DNA of 64,000 nt from Diadema setosum (GCF_964275005.1 NC_092696.1:26372572-26436571), one strand, 5' to 3'; numbered from the stretch's first letter, positions 1 to 12,596 are shown. Notes: a model not told the origin generated them from the sequence alone. Translations and numbers: made by a program.

Positions 1-243
1 AACCTTACCCTAAACAAGTGTTATTTAGGTAGATAAAAACACAAACTTGCACACTAATTAGGCGGTGTCAGGGCATCCTGTATTAGTCTTGCCTGTTGAT
101 GTTGTTGGCACAACAGTTTTTATTCCTCTTTCTTTCCCGGCTTGAGAGAATATATTTTACTGGAGTCAACTATTGCTATTCAAATTCTTCCCGAAGGCTG
201 ACATTATGAGCATTTGCTGAAATCCACATAAATGGGTTATTAA

Positions 244-636
244 GGGCTAAAGGGCTGGTATATTACTGGTTGAGGTGAGAATTCAGCTTTTAACTTGTTG
301 CAAGATACTTAGAAACCACTTCATGAAATTTCGAAAAGCATACAATTTTAAGAGGAATTCAGAGTTTATTTGATGAAAATTGGTTTTTGAAGTGGCTGAG
401 ATATCCAAAAACAAAGCAAAAAAACAAAGTGATTCGAATAAAAGGTGGGCCCTACCTTTTATAAGGATTACTTTGTTTTGGATACCTCAGCCACTTCAAA
501 ACCAACTTTCATCAAATGAACTCTGAATTTCTCTTGGAATTATATGCTCTTTCATGTTTCTCATTATCTCAAAAACTCTTCATCAAAAAATGTTGGAAAC
601 CTCAAGCCCCATCTCAATCGAAACTATACCATCCCT
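244..636. repeat. Foldback MITE family A, copy 1 (TTAA-flanked)
   Basis: A ~390 bp palindrome-like element. The left arm (about 270-410) and right arm (about 480-600) are imperfect inverted copies: 'GAAAATTGGTTTTTGAAGTGG' recurs as its complement 'CCACTTCAAAACCAACTTTC'. TTAA lies at 240-243 and 637-640, the target expected of piggyBac-like MITEs. Similar copies lie at 13960-14341, about 51998-52290 and about 55290-55600. No coding capacity is seen; the short ORF at 516-701 is an artefact of the arm. Confidence 0.6.
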
Positions 637-640
637 TTAA

Positions 641-725
641 CCCGTTGAGGACGAGTCCCGAGTATACTCGGGCAGGTGTCTATGGGAAATGCGTGTTGTA
701 GCAAAATCAGTCCGTCCTCAACGGG
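641..725 (+). repeat. Short palindromic TTAA element (family B), copy 1
   Basis: An 85 bp unit between TTAA at 637-640 and TTAA at 726-729. Its ends are inverted (CCCGTTGAGGACG / CGTCCTCAACGGG), and it holds a perfect internal 16 bp palindrome CCCGAGTATACTCGGG plus the conserved string TCTATGGGAAATGCG. It abuts the family A element and shares its TTAA. About nine further copies follow up to 22.6 kb. Confidence 0.75.
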
Positions 726-950
726 TTAACGAATGGGTCCATAGGTTTAAAGCAGTGTTGTAACAATAGATTGATATACTCTTGTATGTTGAGTTGTCTT
801 CAAAACCTGTTCCAGAAATGTCACTTCGTACGTTTCATGAGTGTTTTCTTCTTTTTTTTTAATTCAGAAATTTTCCTCACCTCTTATCAACTTCGTCTGC
901 ACTTCCGCCCCTCGGAACGTTCCTCCTCTTCATGACGACGCCTCGAGACA

Positions 951-1262
951 CTCTCTTAATTTCTAGGATTTATTTTTAAGTCCTAAGGATTTATTTCTTT
1001 AAGTCCTAGCGGACTGTAGATACGGACAGAACCTTAGGACTTAAAAGTAAGTCTTAGCTAGGATTTAAAAATTTAAGTCTATGTTCGACTTAAATTTCAA
1101 GTCTATAGGATTTATTTTTTAAGTCTTATTAGATTACATTTAAATCTTTCTTAGACTTGTTTTTAGAATAAATCCAGCTTGGATTTAAACGACAAAAGAC
1201 TTATTTTAAGCCTTCCTTGGATTTATTTCAGATAAATCCATCATGGATTTAAAATCAGACTA
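951..1262. repeat. Left subterminal repeat domain
   Basis: About 300 bp of alternating AAGTCCTA/GACTTA and GGATTTA/TAAATCC motifs in both orientations, beginning with the inverted repeat CTCTCTTAATTTCTAGGA. The same vocabulary occurs only at 8584-8720 in this window, which ties the two ends together. Confidence 0.65.
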
Positions 1263-2639
1263 CTGAAAATGACAGCCAGTTGATGCACTTTCTTCACATG
1301 TAAAGGTCTATTTATTTTAACAAAATCAAACTGATGCATTTTTCACAAACATCGATAAGTTACAAAATATAGAGATGATTGTCATACACATGTAGGCTCC
1401 AGAAAAAATGAAATACGACATGATGAAAACAGAGCATATTTTGCAATAGTCTCAGATGGTCACATCTTCACATTCATGTTACTGATGCTTTTTTCACTGT
1501 GTTCTGTAAACAAGTTACTAGACGACTGGAACCTTCATTGCCAAATAGATTACTTTTTTCACGTTTTTTTTTTTAAATCTTGCAAGATGACTCCATACGA
1601 CTCGATTCACTTTCATTTTATGTATTTCTTTCCCTGGTGAGCATCGTTAAGTCGTAAGATGGAAACTATGAACAAATATAAGATTATATCATAATGAATT
1701 CTAATAACTTAAATTTTAGAAATGATGCTGTGTAATAAACAATACAGCCTCCATTAAGTTGACGTTTAGATTTACACGATTTGTACGTCCCATGCATGCA
1801 ATGTAAAGAATTATTTGATTTTTTGGAATGATGCATAGTATAAATTTAATCAAGAGGGAAGTAAAGGCCAAAATTAGTGTAATCAAGAGAAGAAATTTCC
1901 CTACACAGAATGGTGTAAAGACTATGAAAATCAGCTACGAAATAAGGAAGATATGCCTCTTTTCAATTTCACACATTTCCAGAAAACAGATCTTGTCCAG
2001 TCTTTATGAACGTCCAAATGAGGGAATTGATGATGTCATTCCTTCAAAATATTTTTACACTTTTCACCTGCATGTATTTGCATATTCATGTTTTCTGAAA
2101 ACGTGTTACATTTCCTTATTTCTTACCAGACTTTCCTAATTTTTCCACTATTCCGTAGAGAAAATTTACAATTGAATCCAAACTGTATTACATACAACAG
2201 TAGGGAGCAAGATCTATGTAAACTCTGAAGTAAATTCACCTTAAAACATTAAGAAGCTCAAATAACAATTAACATTCTAAACTTACTTCTAAAATTCCTT
2301 GAATATCGATTGTCTGAAATGGATTTACATAAGTACATTTCCATACTGCATTTTGGTAGACAAAATGTTTGACAAAAGAATATACAAATTCCTGCTTAAT
2401 CTATTGATATTTAAGAATCCATCTCAACTGATGACAGGGAACCATCTCAAGAGACTGTTCAAGTGAGATGGACCACTAGTTTCTTAATTACTTTGATGTC
2501 ATATCTCGTAACAAAGCACTATGTTGAAGTGATGCAATCTGAATTTTTAACTAGAATTATCACTCATTGTGATTAATATACCCCCACCCACAACTGAGGG
2601 AATTAGCTCAACCAGGATTATTTTTTCTTACTTTTTAAT
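1263..2639. other. AT-rich non-coding stretch
   Basis: No recognisable domain, splice-flanked exon or repeat of another part of the window was seen. The 103-codon open frame at 1828-2139 has low-complexity composition and no motif, so I do not call it a gene. Confidence 0.5.
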
Positions 2640-3800
2640 AAAGAAAAAAATTACCATGGCAATGCACTGTTCCACCTCTCAAATCAAGTGCTCAAAAACT
2701 GAGTGAGCAAGATAAATAAACTGACGATTTCTATGGTTTTTAATTTTACTAAAAATTGTGTAACCATGGCAACACAATGTTGGACATTAAGAAAAAAAAT
2801 GAAGTTTGCACAACTAAAGGCCCTATATCATAGCCGTCATATGTGCCAAATTTCAAGCTAAATGCTAAAAGGGTGAGGGGTTTAGTTGAATTCACATTAC
2901 TGTATCATTTTCATGCAAAATATACTGTTACCATGGCAACACATTTTCCACACTGACAAAAGATTTTTTGCACATCTAGGTAATGCAGAGGTAACATGTG
3001 CCAAATTTGAAGCCAAAATGCTCTGATGTTTGTATGATTTTCATTGAAAATGCACCGTTACTATGGCAACACATTGTTTAACAATGATGAAATATGAAGT
3101 TTGCATATTTCTGAACTACAATGGTTGCATGTGCCAAATTTCAAGCCAAATGCTCAAAGACTGAGGGAGTTACCTGAATCCAAAATATTTTTGTACGATT
3201 TTCATTCAAACTATGTTGTTACCATGGCAACACAATGATCAACAATGACAAAAGGTTAAGTTTGCACATCTACGTACCATAGTGGTCAGGTGTGCCAAAT
3301 TTCAAGCTAAATGCTCAAAGACAGAGGTTGTTACATGAATCCACAATATCTTTGTATGCATTTTAGTGAAAAGATGCTGTTACTATGGCAACGCATTGTT
3401 CACCATTGAGGAAAGATTAAGTTTGCACATCTATATGCTAAAGTTGTTGCATGTGCCAAATGTCAAGCCAATTACTCAAAGAGTGAGGAGTTAACTGAAT
3501 CCACAATGTTTTTGTATGATTTTCATTCAAAATATGCCGTTACCATGGCAACACACTGATCGACACTTACGAAAGAATACGTTTACACATCTACATACCA
3601 CAGTGGTCTGTTGTGCCAAATTTCTAGCTAAATGCTCGAAGACTAAAGGAAGTGAGCTGAATCCACAATATTTTTGTATGTTTTTTTGGTTTAAAAAAAG
3701 CTGTTACCATGGCAAAGCATTGCTCACCACATTGTTTCCATATCTATATACCATAGTGGTCATGTGTGCCAAATTTCAAGTCAAATGCTCTAAATTTGTT
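2640..3800 (+). repeat. ~160 bp tandem array with CCATGGCAACAC core
   Basis: The core (C)CATGGCAAC or CTATGGCAAC recurs at about 2654, 2764, 2931, 3061, 3222, 3383, 3543 and 3707. Spacing settles at 160-164 bp in the right half. Each unit also carries TGTGCCAAATTTCAAGC and a TTTGTATGATTTTCATT segment. The left units are shorter and more diverged, as expected for an ageing satellite edge. It lies inside the 951-8721 candidate transposon. Confidence 0.85.
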
Positions 3801-4199
3801 TAAGGTGCCCACCTGCGCTGAATCTATCCTTCCTCGTGGGTTCAAGCACATACTTTGGCTGGAAAACCAAAGTTTATTTCTTTGTAAATAGAGAGTTTCA
3901 TATTAAAGTGTTTAGCCACAACGTCATAATGAAAATAGCAACAAATCAGCGCTCAATAAATGTGATGGACAATGGCTCAACAACACTGTGGGAGTGATGA
4001 AAATTAGGTAATCTTTGAATAATTACAAAAGTGTTCAGGGGAACTTAAAACTTTCTTCTTTCAATTTAAATCAATGCAGATCTGGCATTACTTTTTTTTT
4101 TCATCATCAACCAGACATAATATACAGAAAACAAGCCAAAGATGAACAATAAATAAATTGAAACTGGACGTGTATAAAAACTTGAAATATTGTTTAAAT

Positions 4200-4590
4200 G
4201 TTCACGTAGCAATGCAAATGCAAAAGTGAGGCACATACATAAAGGATAGTACCTCTAAAGGTAACATTGCGGCATGAACTTTCCTTATTGTGTTATTTTC
4301 ATTTAAAAATGCACACACACAAAAAAAAAAAATTACAAGGAAACTTTACTACAACCAGGGCATGACAGATATGCTTCTTGTGTGCATGGATTTGTAGCTC
4401 AATATAAATGGAAAAGTGAGGCACACATAACATAACTCAATATCCATGAGTCAAACATTATGCATGATAGTATCTTCAAAGGAAATATTGCAGCATTTTA
4501 CCTGTGTTACTTTGATTTAAGAATTCACCGAAAATTAAGAAAACTTTGCTGCACATCAGGGCAAGTCAGATATGCTTCTTGTGTTTGTGG
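4200..4590 (+). repeat. 200 bp tandem duplication
   Basis: AAAAGTGAGGCACA occurs at 4222 and 4422, and AGATATGCTTCTTGTG occurs in each unit, with starts exactly 200 bp apart. Two units plus a partial third run into the following segment. Confidence 0.7.
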
Positions 4591-4913
4591 CACAATGTCG
4601 GAAAATCTTACTAGCATCATACACTGACGTGTTCTTGAAGTTCGTGGCTAATGCCCAGAACGAAGCCCTCACTTGGGATTGTAGTAGTACATGAATATGC
4701 CGCCACAAAATCAAAGAATGCTTCAAGCACCCAAGCATATTTGACGATGAAGACACAGTGGGCTTTAAAGAGTCTGTCAAATTCTTGCTTCTGGTCATCT
4801 CCAGCCTGGACTTAGTATGGTCTCGTCCAGGATGAGAAAATACTGGATGTACGTCTAGTCACTCCCTTATCTGACTAAGCAGGGCTGGCTGAAGGTGGCA
4901 CCTTTAGCATCAC

Positions 4914-5042
4914 TGAACTTCGCGCTTCTCGCTCGTGATGTATACGTTTCGCGCGGATCAACTTGGCGTTTCCCGTTTGCTAGGGCTTTCAGGTGGGAGA
5001 ATCTCCAGATCAGAAGATGCTTGGGGCTGGGGTTGGAGTCTC
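4914..5042 (+). repeat. Dispersed repeat, inverted relative to 12597-12693
   Basis: The stretch CTCCAGATCAGAAG through GGGGTTGGAGTC is repeated as its reverse complement at 12597-12693, including the flanking TTTGCTAGGG / CCCTAGCAAA and AACTTCGCGCTTC / GAAGCGCGAAGTT segments. It is GC-richer than its surroundings. No coding function is apparent. Confidence 0.65.
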
Positions 5043-5050
5043 TGCATCAG

Positions 5051-5893
5051 CAATGCCATGAACATTGGTTCCTACCTGAAAAGAGATTAAACATGTATAG
5101 CACTACTGATATTTCGAACTAAATTTCACTTGAATCGTTTGAGCAAATGACAAAGACTACAATTATTATCAAATAAACTTTGCATTACATAGAGGGAAGT
5201 TAAGTTCTCAGTGAGAGGGCACTCTGGAGGGAAAAATATTAAAATATAATTTTACATATTGATCTTAAATACAATATTCATCACATAACTTTTAGTTTGT
5301 GATGTACAAGTAAATATTTCTGATATATTTCAGAACATATTATTTTAAAACATTTTGTCTCATCTGGTAAACCTCAAAGCCTTGAAAAAAATTCCCAGAA
5401 ATCAGATTACTTTTTGCCATCATCGGGGTGGGGCCTACTTGATATTTACATGTTCCAGACTCATAAGATATTTGATATACATATTATTACAAATCAATAG
5501 AAGTCAGCATGCATTTCTAATCCGTAATTTAATGAATTTAAAAGAAAACTGTCAAAACACGGTAGATACCCCTACACAATACTCATTGCTGAATGTTCTA
5601 AAGTTTGTTTGAGAAGAATCGCTTCAAAAACACTGATATATCAGAGAAGAAAACTTTGCATTTCTCACGACAGCATGAGAAATTCAGATTTTTAAATTCC
5701 ACCTGTTACTGAGTACTTGCAGATTCTACACGAGTCTTGCTTTGTAAGATACGAAGCTAAAATATTCTTCTCTAAACATGAGCTGGTACTTAAAAGCCCA
5801 ATGAAACATGCATATTGATAATTCTCAAAATTGGAAGCTCAATGATTTGATCATAAACTGATTTCAAGTCTATAAACATTAAGCATATACTGT
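5051..5893. other. No gene seen; AT-rich interior of candidate transposon
   Basis: Short open frames here (for example 5355-5612) show no motif or splice support. It may be intron of the degenerate gene on the minus strand. Confidence 0.4.
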
Positions 5894-6489
5894 ACTTACA
5901 GGCACATAGTAATTCTGCACCAGGTACTGCTGGGCATCCCTCGGGAGCATGAGAGATCCTCTCCCTTTCTTGTACATGGGGATGTTGGGTCTGTGAAGCA
6001 TCGCTGCAAGTAGTGACATTCCACAAAATTCCTATAGAATGGAACACAATACAAAATATTTTTTTTTTCAACTTTAAGTATTTCACACATTCTCTTTAAC
6101 ATATTAGATATGACGTATTGTATAAGCTCTGACAATCCCTAACATTCAGTTTTCGACTTATTATCAATATCAGTCTATGAAGAGCAAACTCGTACACATT
6201 CACTTTCCTGAAAGGTGTAATAGCAATGAAGCATAAACAAATGAGTAAGTTTTACTCTTACACTTTGGACAGAAATTGTTCTAGTAATTATAATCAATGC
6301 CACAAGATCTATGAGGATTGGCGGAAGGACTTACTGTCTCCATCCATGTCTTCACATCTTCTTACGATGTCTTGCAACTAAGGGTAGTTTCGCTTGGCAA
6401 GTGCAAGATTCTATTGACGTAAAATGGCCCCCATCTGTTCACCATCTCCTGCACTTTTCTCGGTACAACTGGGCAAAGTCCGCATTGAT

Positions 6490-8583
6490 CTGAAAATAAA
6501 CACAAAAACTGTGAAATATCAGTGATAAGGAAGTGGAAAATGAAAAACAGAAACGCTTGACAAAAAAAAAAGGAAGAAAACAAATATGCTTCGGGGGTAT
6601 AAACGGTCGCCATAGCCACATTTTTAGATTTTTATGTAATTAATTATTTCTTATTGGTCTCGAGGGTTGTATTTCATGCTGGAGGAAAAAATGAGACCGA
6701 TATCTCTGATTTTTGTTTCAGATGTTATCGTTAAAATCAATTTTTAGAAATACCAGGGATGTCTTGCATATCTAAACACCAAGAAGGGATAGTCCTGACA
6801 GAGTACTTCTTGGAGTACAAATTATACAAATAACAGGTAATTTGCATTCCCTTTATCTTAAAAAATATCAAAAGTAAAAAATAAAAAAAAAGGCCTCATA
6901 TATTGTAAAACTTCACTACATTCTCTCACTGGTGTATGTGATGCTTAAAGCATACATCTCGGCCAGAAGTGTAGATCTGTAGAATTTTTAAGTCTAGATC
7001 CTTCTACTCAAACACAGATCACCACATTGATTATGCTACAAAGAGAAAGACTGGAGTAGAATATCTTTATCCAGGCGCGAAATCTTGTTCCATTGCACGA
7101 GTTAATCCCATACATTATTTGTTTCATACAACGCCTTCAACAATAACACTAAGAGACGTACTAGTTCAAGAAAGAGTCTTGAATTCAGTGCAGAAATGGC
7201 AACCATAAGGCCTAGGTGTCCAGGCCTACTACTGAGTGGTAGTAATAATAGTAGAAGTATTTTCATGGAATGCAAATCAGTAGCACAATCACATGTACGC
7301 AGCCGAGTGCAAGTAGCATTGAAGTTGATTATTCCAGTAAAATGAGTGACATGATGCACGCTTGATAGTAAGAGTGTTGAGTGCACACGCCAAAGGTAAT
7401 TGTTCATTGTGACATCAGACTCAGTAGACCTAGTCATGCAATGGAACAGAAACTGTTTATTAATTGTAGACCCCCTATTTTAATATGGGAGTCAATGGAA
7501 ATTGGTGATGTCAGCCAATATGGCCCATGCGATAGAAGTTTTTACAGTTCAGAGCTTGACGCCACTGCACTGGCATTGCAACATTGGCGCCCTAAACCCT
7601 GGGGCGCTCATCACATAGCCTCAGGGGGCTTCGTGTTTGGGCTGGTCGCAGTTCTATTTTATTAGTGCCCATAGGGTCTACGTACTATTGGTGGCCTATA
7701 AACACAACATTAAAAATTAAACCCATCGAACAGCATATGCCCTACATTTTATCACAGCATAGGGCATGATAAGACCTAGAACTGTGCCTTTCTACGTAGA
7801 AATTGATAAATTAAACCTTACAAGAGTGTAGGAAGGGGTGAACTGACACTAACTTGTTACTGTTACTCAGTCAGTGTTAGACGACAGTTGAGTTAGGCCT
7901 ACGCTACAGTAGCCTGTCGTTATTGCCCATAGCTTTACCTTTCAGTCAAGACACCAACATCGTAAATCATTTAGGTCTATAGGTAGAATGGGCGCTTTAT
8001 AAGAGTCCCTGTTACACTTGTACTTGCAGTTTCACCGAGATAGAGCCCCCACAATACTAGTATAACGTTAGCCTACATGTAACTTGCTACAATGTTTGGA
8101 TAGACACATTAGCCATGAACAGCTAACGTTAGCACTGGCGCTTTCAAAGGGATGGACAGCGCTGTATACAGCGGCAAGGCTCAAACTCGCCAAAAATGTA
8201 GGGCGGTTAGTGCACATCTTAACATCTTTTATCTTTGGTTACTGAGTCCCAGAGTTATCAAACACATTCTTAAGCATGCATACAGTAATATGCTCACCTT
8301 TAAGCAACTTGGTCAAGCTTCCGTCAGATCATGCCCTCAAAAAACTCCGGCCTGCATGACTTCTGCCTTCAAGACCAACTCAACTGTTCGAGTCAATAGC
8401 GTTTGTTTGCAAATGGTCGATAAGACGTCGACTACTTGCACTGAATGTACAATATGTGTGTGTATGACTACGCTATCGCTAGCATCGCATGAAGCAAAGT
8501 GACGGCCAGCGCCAATTCCGGTTTTAGGCGGTTCAAGATAGCGCATGACGTCATTTACAAGTCATCTGATTGGCTGAAAGTTT
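6490..8583. other. Non-repetitive block inside the 7.8 kb candidate element
   Basis: No repeat of the rest of the window was found here. Open frames at 7102-7437 (-), 8152-8502 (+) and 8337-8546 (-) give unrecognised sequence without motifs. GC content rises toward 8100-8560, which could mark a promoter for a minus-strand gene, but no TATA box or initiator could be assigned. Confidence 0.35.
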
Positions 8584-8721
8584 AAGTCCTTGTTAGATTT
8601 AGATTGCGAACAGCTTCGACACTCAACTTTTAATCGAAGCCACCTAAAATAAGTCTTAAAGACTTAAAATATTTTAAGTCGTAAGAAAGATTTAAAATTT
8701 AAGTCCTAGAAATTAAGAGAG
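8584..8721. repeat. Right subterminal repeat domain
   Basis: AAGTCCTTG, TAAGTCTTAAAGACTTAAAA and AAGTCCTAGAAATTAAGAGAG mirror the motifs of 951-1262 in inverted order and close the candidate transposon. Confidence 0.65.
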
Positions 8722-8729
8722 CAAGAGGG

Positions 8730-10032
8730 GGAGCGGCCACTAATCACGCCTCGTCTCTTCACAAATATGGAATTCGATCTCGCGACAACGGCCACATTCA
8801 ATCTGCTGTGTCAACAGCAATTTGGGAGCCTTAGAAAGTGACTCTCGACGTCTTCCTTGCCACGTTTTCACCCTCTGTTTTTGTTCAATCTGTATCTCTC
8901 AATATCTTTTATTTTTTCTCCTTCTCTCTATCTCTCGGTAGGCTTGTCTATCTTTATGTCTATTTGTCCCTTTGTCTTACTATTGACAGAGCATCCTACA
9001 TGAAAATTACAAATACAACAAAGCTCAAGGATGCTGGAGTTTCACTTAACACTAGGCATATTGTAATTTGGGAATATAATGACAAATCAAATCAATTTGT
9101 GCAACTAAAATTTAAAAGTAATAAATGACTTTAAATATGTAACAGACATGATGATAAATATGCATTATGCAGAACATTATACCAAAGACTTTACACCATT
9201 GGGTTTTATCCTGTTTGTTTCTAAATTGTATTGACCTTTAAAGGGAATTCTTATTCGTTTCACAATTTAGAGGCTTATGATTCATAACAGTTGTAAAAAA
9301 ACAGATATAAATGCATAAGAAAAAGACAAAATCATACACTCACAAGTGTGGAGATGAGATGTTTGGGAATTAGGACAGAACAATGCATGCTTATTTTTGA
9401 TAATGTCAACCCATGACAAAAGAGAATACTGTACACATGTCATACAATGTATTTCATGGGTAAAGTATTTTGCAACTTGGGACTTGTACAACAACTTTGC
9501 GAGTCTTTGAATTGGCAATCAAGAACTACATTGATAAAATGAGAAAGAAGTGTATGTTACAGTCCTTTTCTAAGAGAAAAACTAAGCAATTTCAAACTTG
9601 GAGAAAACCTGCAATGCATTTTGTTTCACAAGATGCGATATTTTGCAAGTTGATCATTTCCCAAAAGTTGAGTTACCTTGCAAATTTTAGAATTAATAAA
9701 AACACTTCGAAACACATACTATACAGTACAAGACATGGGACTTCATCTGCTTTGATGAAACACTGACCTATAGCACAATGACCCACAGAACTCTGCACAC
9801 TGACATTGCTGACTGGCAGCTTGTGGACACCAATTACCACTGGTGAGCAGTAGCTCAATCATTTGTGACTTGTGCACCTCAACTACCATCAAGGAAAAAG
9901 GATGGGGACACAATCTTTGCTTTAAAGTGGTAGACTTGATACAGAAATTTAAGATTAACAAAAAACACAAAGGTGAATGCAGATAAATTTATTTGATAAT
10001 GAAAAGAAAATGATAATTGAATATAAGCGTAT
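8730..10032. other. No gene or repeat recognised
   Basis: An AT-rich sequence. Open frames at 8838-9128, 9282-9518 and 9470-9766 are short, overlap on opposite strands and carry no motif. Confidence 0.45.
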
Positions 10033-10185
10033 CAGGGCAATTACCCCCCGGCTAATTACTGGTTAGTGATAAGGTTAAAGATTAGGGTTAGGGTTGGGTT
10101 TATGGTTAGGAGTTTAGGTTAGGGTTAGGATTAGGGTTAGAGTCAGGGGAAGGGTCCGGGGTAATTGCCCAGGGGGTAATTGCCC
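10033..10185 (+). repeat. Interstitial telomere-like repeat in an inverted-repeat frame
   Basis: Positions about 10070-10144 are imperfect TTAGGG/GGGTTA repeats. They are flanked by inverted strings: GGGCAATTACCCCC at about 10035 and GGGGTAATTGCCC at about 10158, followed by a further GGGGGTAATTGCCCT. This suggests a small mobile palindrome around a telomere-like core, not a chromosome end. Confidence 0.6.
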
Positions 10186-12596
10186 TAGACCTGAATACAA
10201 GCCCTTTAACTGCCCTTTAAGATTACTATGACACAACACGTAGCTCTGACCATGACTAGGTCTATTAACTCTGTCTCATTTTCTCATTCATTATCAATGA
10301 CCACGTTCACATGGTCATGCTACCATGGATGATGGTTCTCATTAATGGCAGACAAATTAGCTCATGACTAAGAGCAACATTCATGCAGCACTTATCCTTG
10401 ATGACAAGACTCACAGTGTTAGTTAAGGTTGATACAACTCTAAGGTTGCTGTGCCCTTTATCGATCGGTGCACGTCCTGGACGGGAGTATATCATGCAGA
10501 CCTGCCAAAAGCCACTCATTTCCACCAATGATCTTGTTCTTCCATAGAGATCAGTTCTTTCCAATCTCAGTATGCATGCAGAATATTGCCCGATTTCCCA
10601 ACACAGAAGCCCTTTGTTTACATTATCAGCTTCCAGCTGCCTGGCGCCTCACCTGAGCAGAGCACACACTTTAGTGCACATATATATGCAAATTTCAAAT
10701 ATGCACAGCTTGAACTCCTTAGTGCCTTGACCTTCAAAAACACATGAATATTCCTGGATCCCTACCAAAATTTCCTCATCAGTTCCTTGAGTCATTAACA
10801 ACTTTTCCTGAAGGTTTCATCAAAATCTGTTCACAACTTTTTTCAGTTATTTTGCACTCAGACAAACAAACAAAGAAAAAACAAACTTGATGAAAACATA
10901 ACCCCCTTCCTTGGTGGCAGTAACAAGGAGTTCTATTGACACAGTCTTCAACTGATGTAAGAGGCCCTAAGGGTGTTGCTATCAAGAAAGTTTAATAGCA
11001 AATTACAATTTAATATAATTTGGTTCAGACAGCTCCATGTAAACCTTAACTAGTAAAAGACTGGAGAGCTATGCAGTTGTATTCATGCACCTGTCTTACT
11101 GTTAGTATGCAATAAAAACAAGAGAAGCCATATTTATGTGGTGCTTACAGGCAAAATATAGTTCTCAGAAGGGCTCAAATTTCATCTGCCAACATTTGGA
11201 ATTTGCGGCAATACACTAAAAGGGCCTACCAGGACACTTGTCAGGCTGACGCAATTTGCCAGGATGATGAGTTCTTTTGGAGTATATTGAGATCAAAAGA
11301 GTAATATAATTTTGATCACGTGCATATATGCTGAAGAGCCCTCCCCTATGGTATTGGATAGGTAGAACATTACATGATGATTGATCGTGCCCTAGCAATC
11401 ATATTTCCAAACTAGCTGCATGTGATTCACTCTCGTGAGGAATATTAGTGGATACTGCTATGGCCTCATTTGTCAATTATCAATTACTGGTAACAAAACA
11501 TTACAAAGCAAACAGAATCAGTTATATTCTCGGATTGCAATAACTGTCGGCATACCATTGTGACTAATGTTTTGCATTTTTGTCATTACCCCGGGGAAAT
11601 TTTGATGTCACATTGTTATTTCACACATTTTTACATGCATATCGTTGCTGGGGCGACAAGACCTCTATCTGAAATTTTGGTGAAAATAACTTTTTTTTAA
11701 TTAATGGTCAAATAATCTGTTAAGTGATGTCCTGTCCAAATCCTAGCTGTCTTACCCCCAAAGTAAAACCATCATAGCATGTCAAAGGAAAGGCTCTCCC
11801 ATTTGATGCAGTACATGCTTTTGCTGCCATGGTTTTTTTTTTTTCGTAGTTTTTTTTTTTTTCTCTCCTGAGCATTTGACACTTTGTAGATATGAGGTCT
11901 TGTCCCCCCAGTGACAATATATGTGTCCACTTTTAGCAAAAAAAATAACATTTTCTGCAGGTGTACAGAAACTATGTTTTACCTTTGAGAATAAGCTAAC
12001 ATTGTACCAAAAGTCATGCTTGGAAAGTAAAGCAATGCAGGCTTAGAGCCAAAAAAAAAAAATCAAAAAAAAAAATCAAAGACTTTCAAGTCAACACGAC
12101 CAATCACTCCACAACTGGAGTGCATGCCATTTTCCCTCAGTCCAATTTCCACAGTGTTAGGATTTTCAAAAGGGGTTTACGGTGCACCAAGGGGACAGAC
12201 CCTGCACAGCTTGTGAAGTTGTAAATCTCTCTCATCTGAGAGAAGGAAGAATTTAAGATGAATCGGAGGCAGGGACAGGATGAAAGAATGAGGGAAAGTA
12301 AATGTCAGCATTGAACTAACAAACAGTGATGCCGGCTCACAAGTGCGGCGCGTGATTCATGGGACACATGAGCCGGGGGTAGAGAAGTTTTACGGCATTC
12401 ATCGTTTGTTACTGAACGTACTGCCAGTGTAGCATCCTAGCCTCACAAAGTCTCAGGCAAGGTCTGTTTGTACAATCTCCACTGAAATGCTACAACAGAA
12501 GGCCTCATCACCTTTTTAATAGTCCATACACAAAACTGTTAGTCAAATTTTATGAATCTCAGTGCTCCCATCACTAGGTAATCACATCATTTCCCA
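10186..12596. other. No gene recognised
   Basis: Non-coding AT-rich sequence with poly(T) runs at 11827-11863 and A-rich runs at 12050-12078. Short open frames (for example 10307-10564 minus) show no domain. A host exon here cannot be excluded by eye. Confidence 0.4.

Larger units (their letters stand above)
4673..6489 (-). pseudogene. Possible degenerate multi-exon gene of the 7.8 kb element
   Basis: Three minus-strand segments look like internal exons. 6489-6335 follows a TTTTCAG acceptor and ends at a GTAAGT donor. 6031-5900 follows ATAG and ends at GTAAGT; its 44 codons are open with a protein-like composition (for example RPNIPMYKKG and AQQYLVQNYY). 4798-4673 follows a GGAG acceptor and is open with aromatic-rich sequence (AWVLEAFFDFVAAY). 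The frame that joins the first two segments in phase has one TAA near the end of the first, and a CxxC (QCGLC) at its start. No family is recognised. If genuine, this is a broken remnant of the element's own protein; three short open stretches could also be chance. Confidence 0.3.
951..8721. mobile_element. Candidate 7.8 kb DNA transposon with terminal inverted repeats
   Basis: Positions 951-968 (CTCTCTTAATTTCTAGGA) reappear as the exact complement at 8704-8721. Inside each end lie dense subterminal copies of AAGTCYTA and GGATTTA motifs in both orientations (951-1262 and about 8584-8720), the layout of transposase-binding subterminal repeats. The interior holds tandem arrays, degenerate minus-strand exon-like segments and a non-repetitive block at 7100-8550. 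No transposase family is recognised and no clean target-site duplication is visible at the outer edges. It may be a degenerate autonomous element or a chance pairing of two repeats. Confidence 0.5.

Noticed and set aside
1828..2139. A 103-codon protein-coding gene
   Set aside because: No motif, no splice or promoter support, and biased AT-rich composition typical of chance open frames here.
2640..3800. A CRISPR array
   Set aside because: Whole ~160 bp units are repeated, with no short direct repeat plus unique spacer structure, in a eukaryotic genome.
10070..10144. A true telomere
   Set aside because: Only about 75 bp of imperfect repeats with unique sequence on both sides; interstitial.
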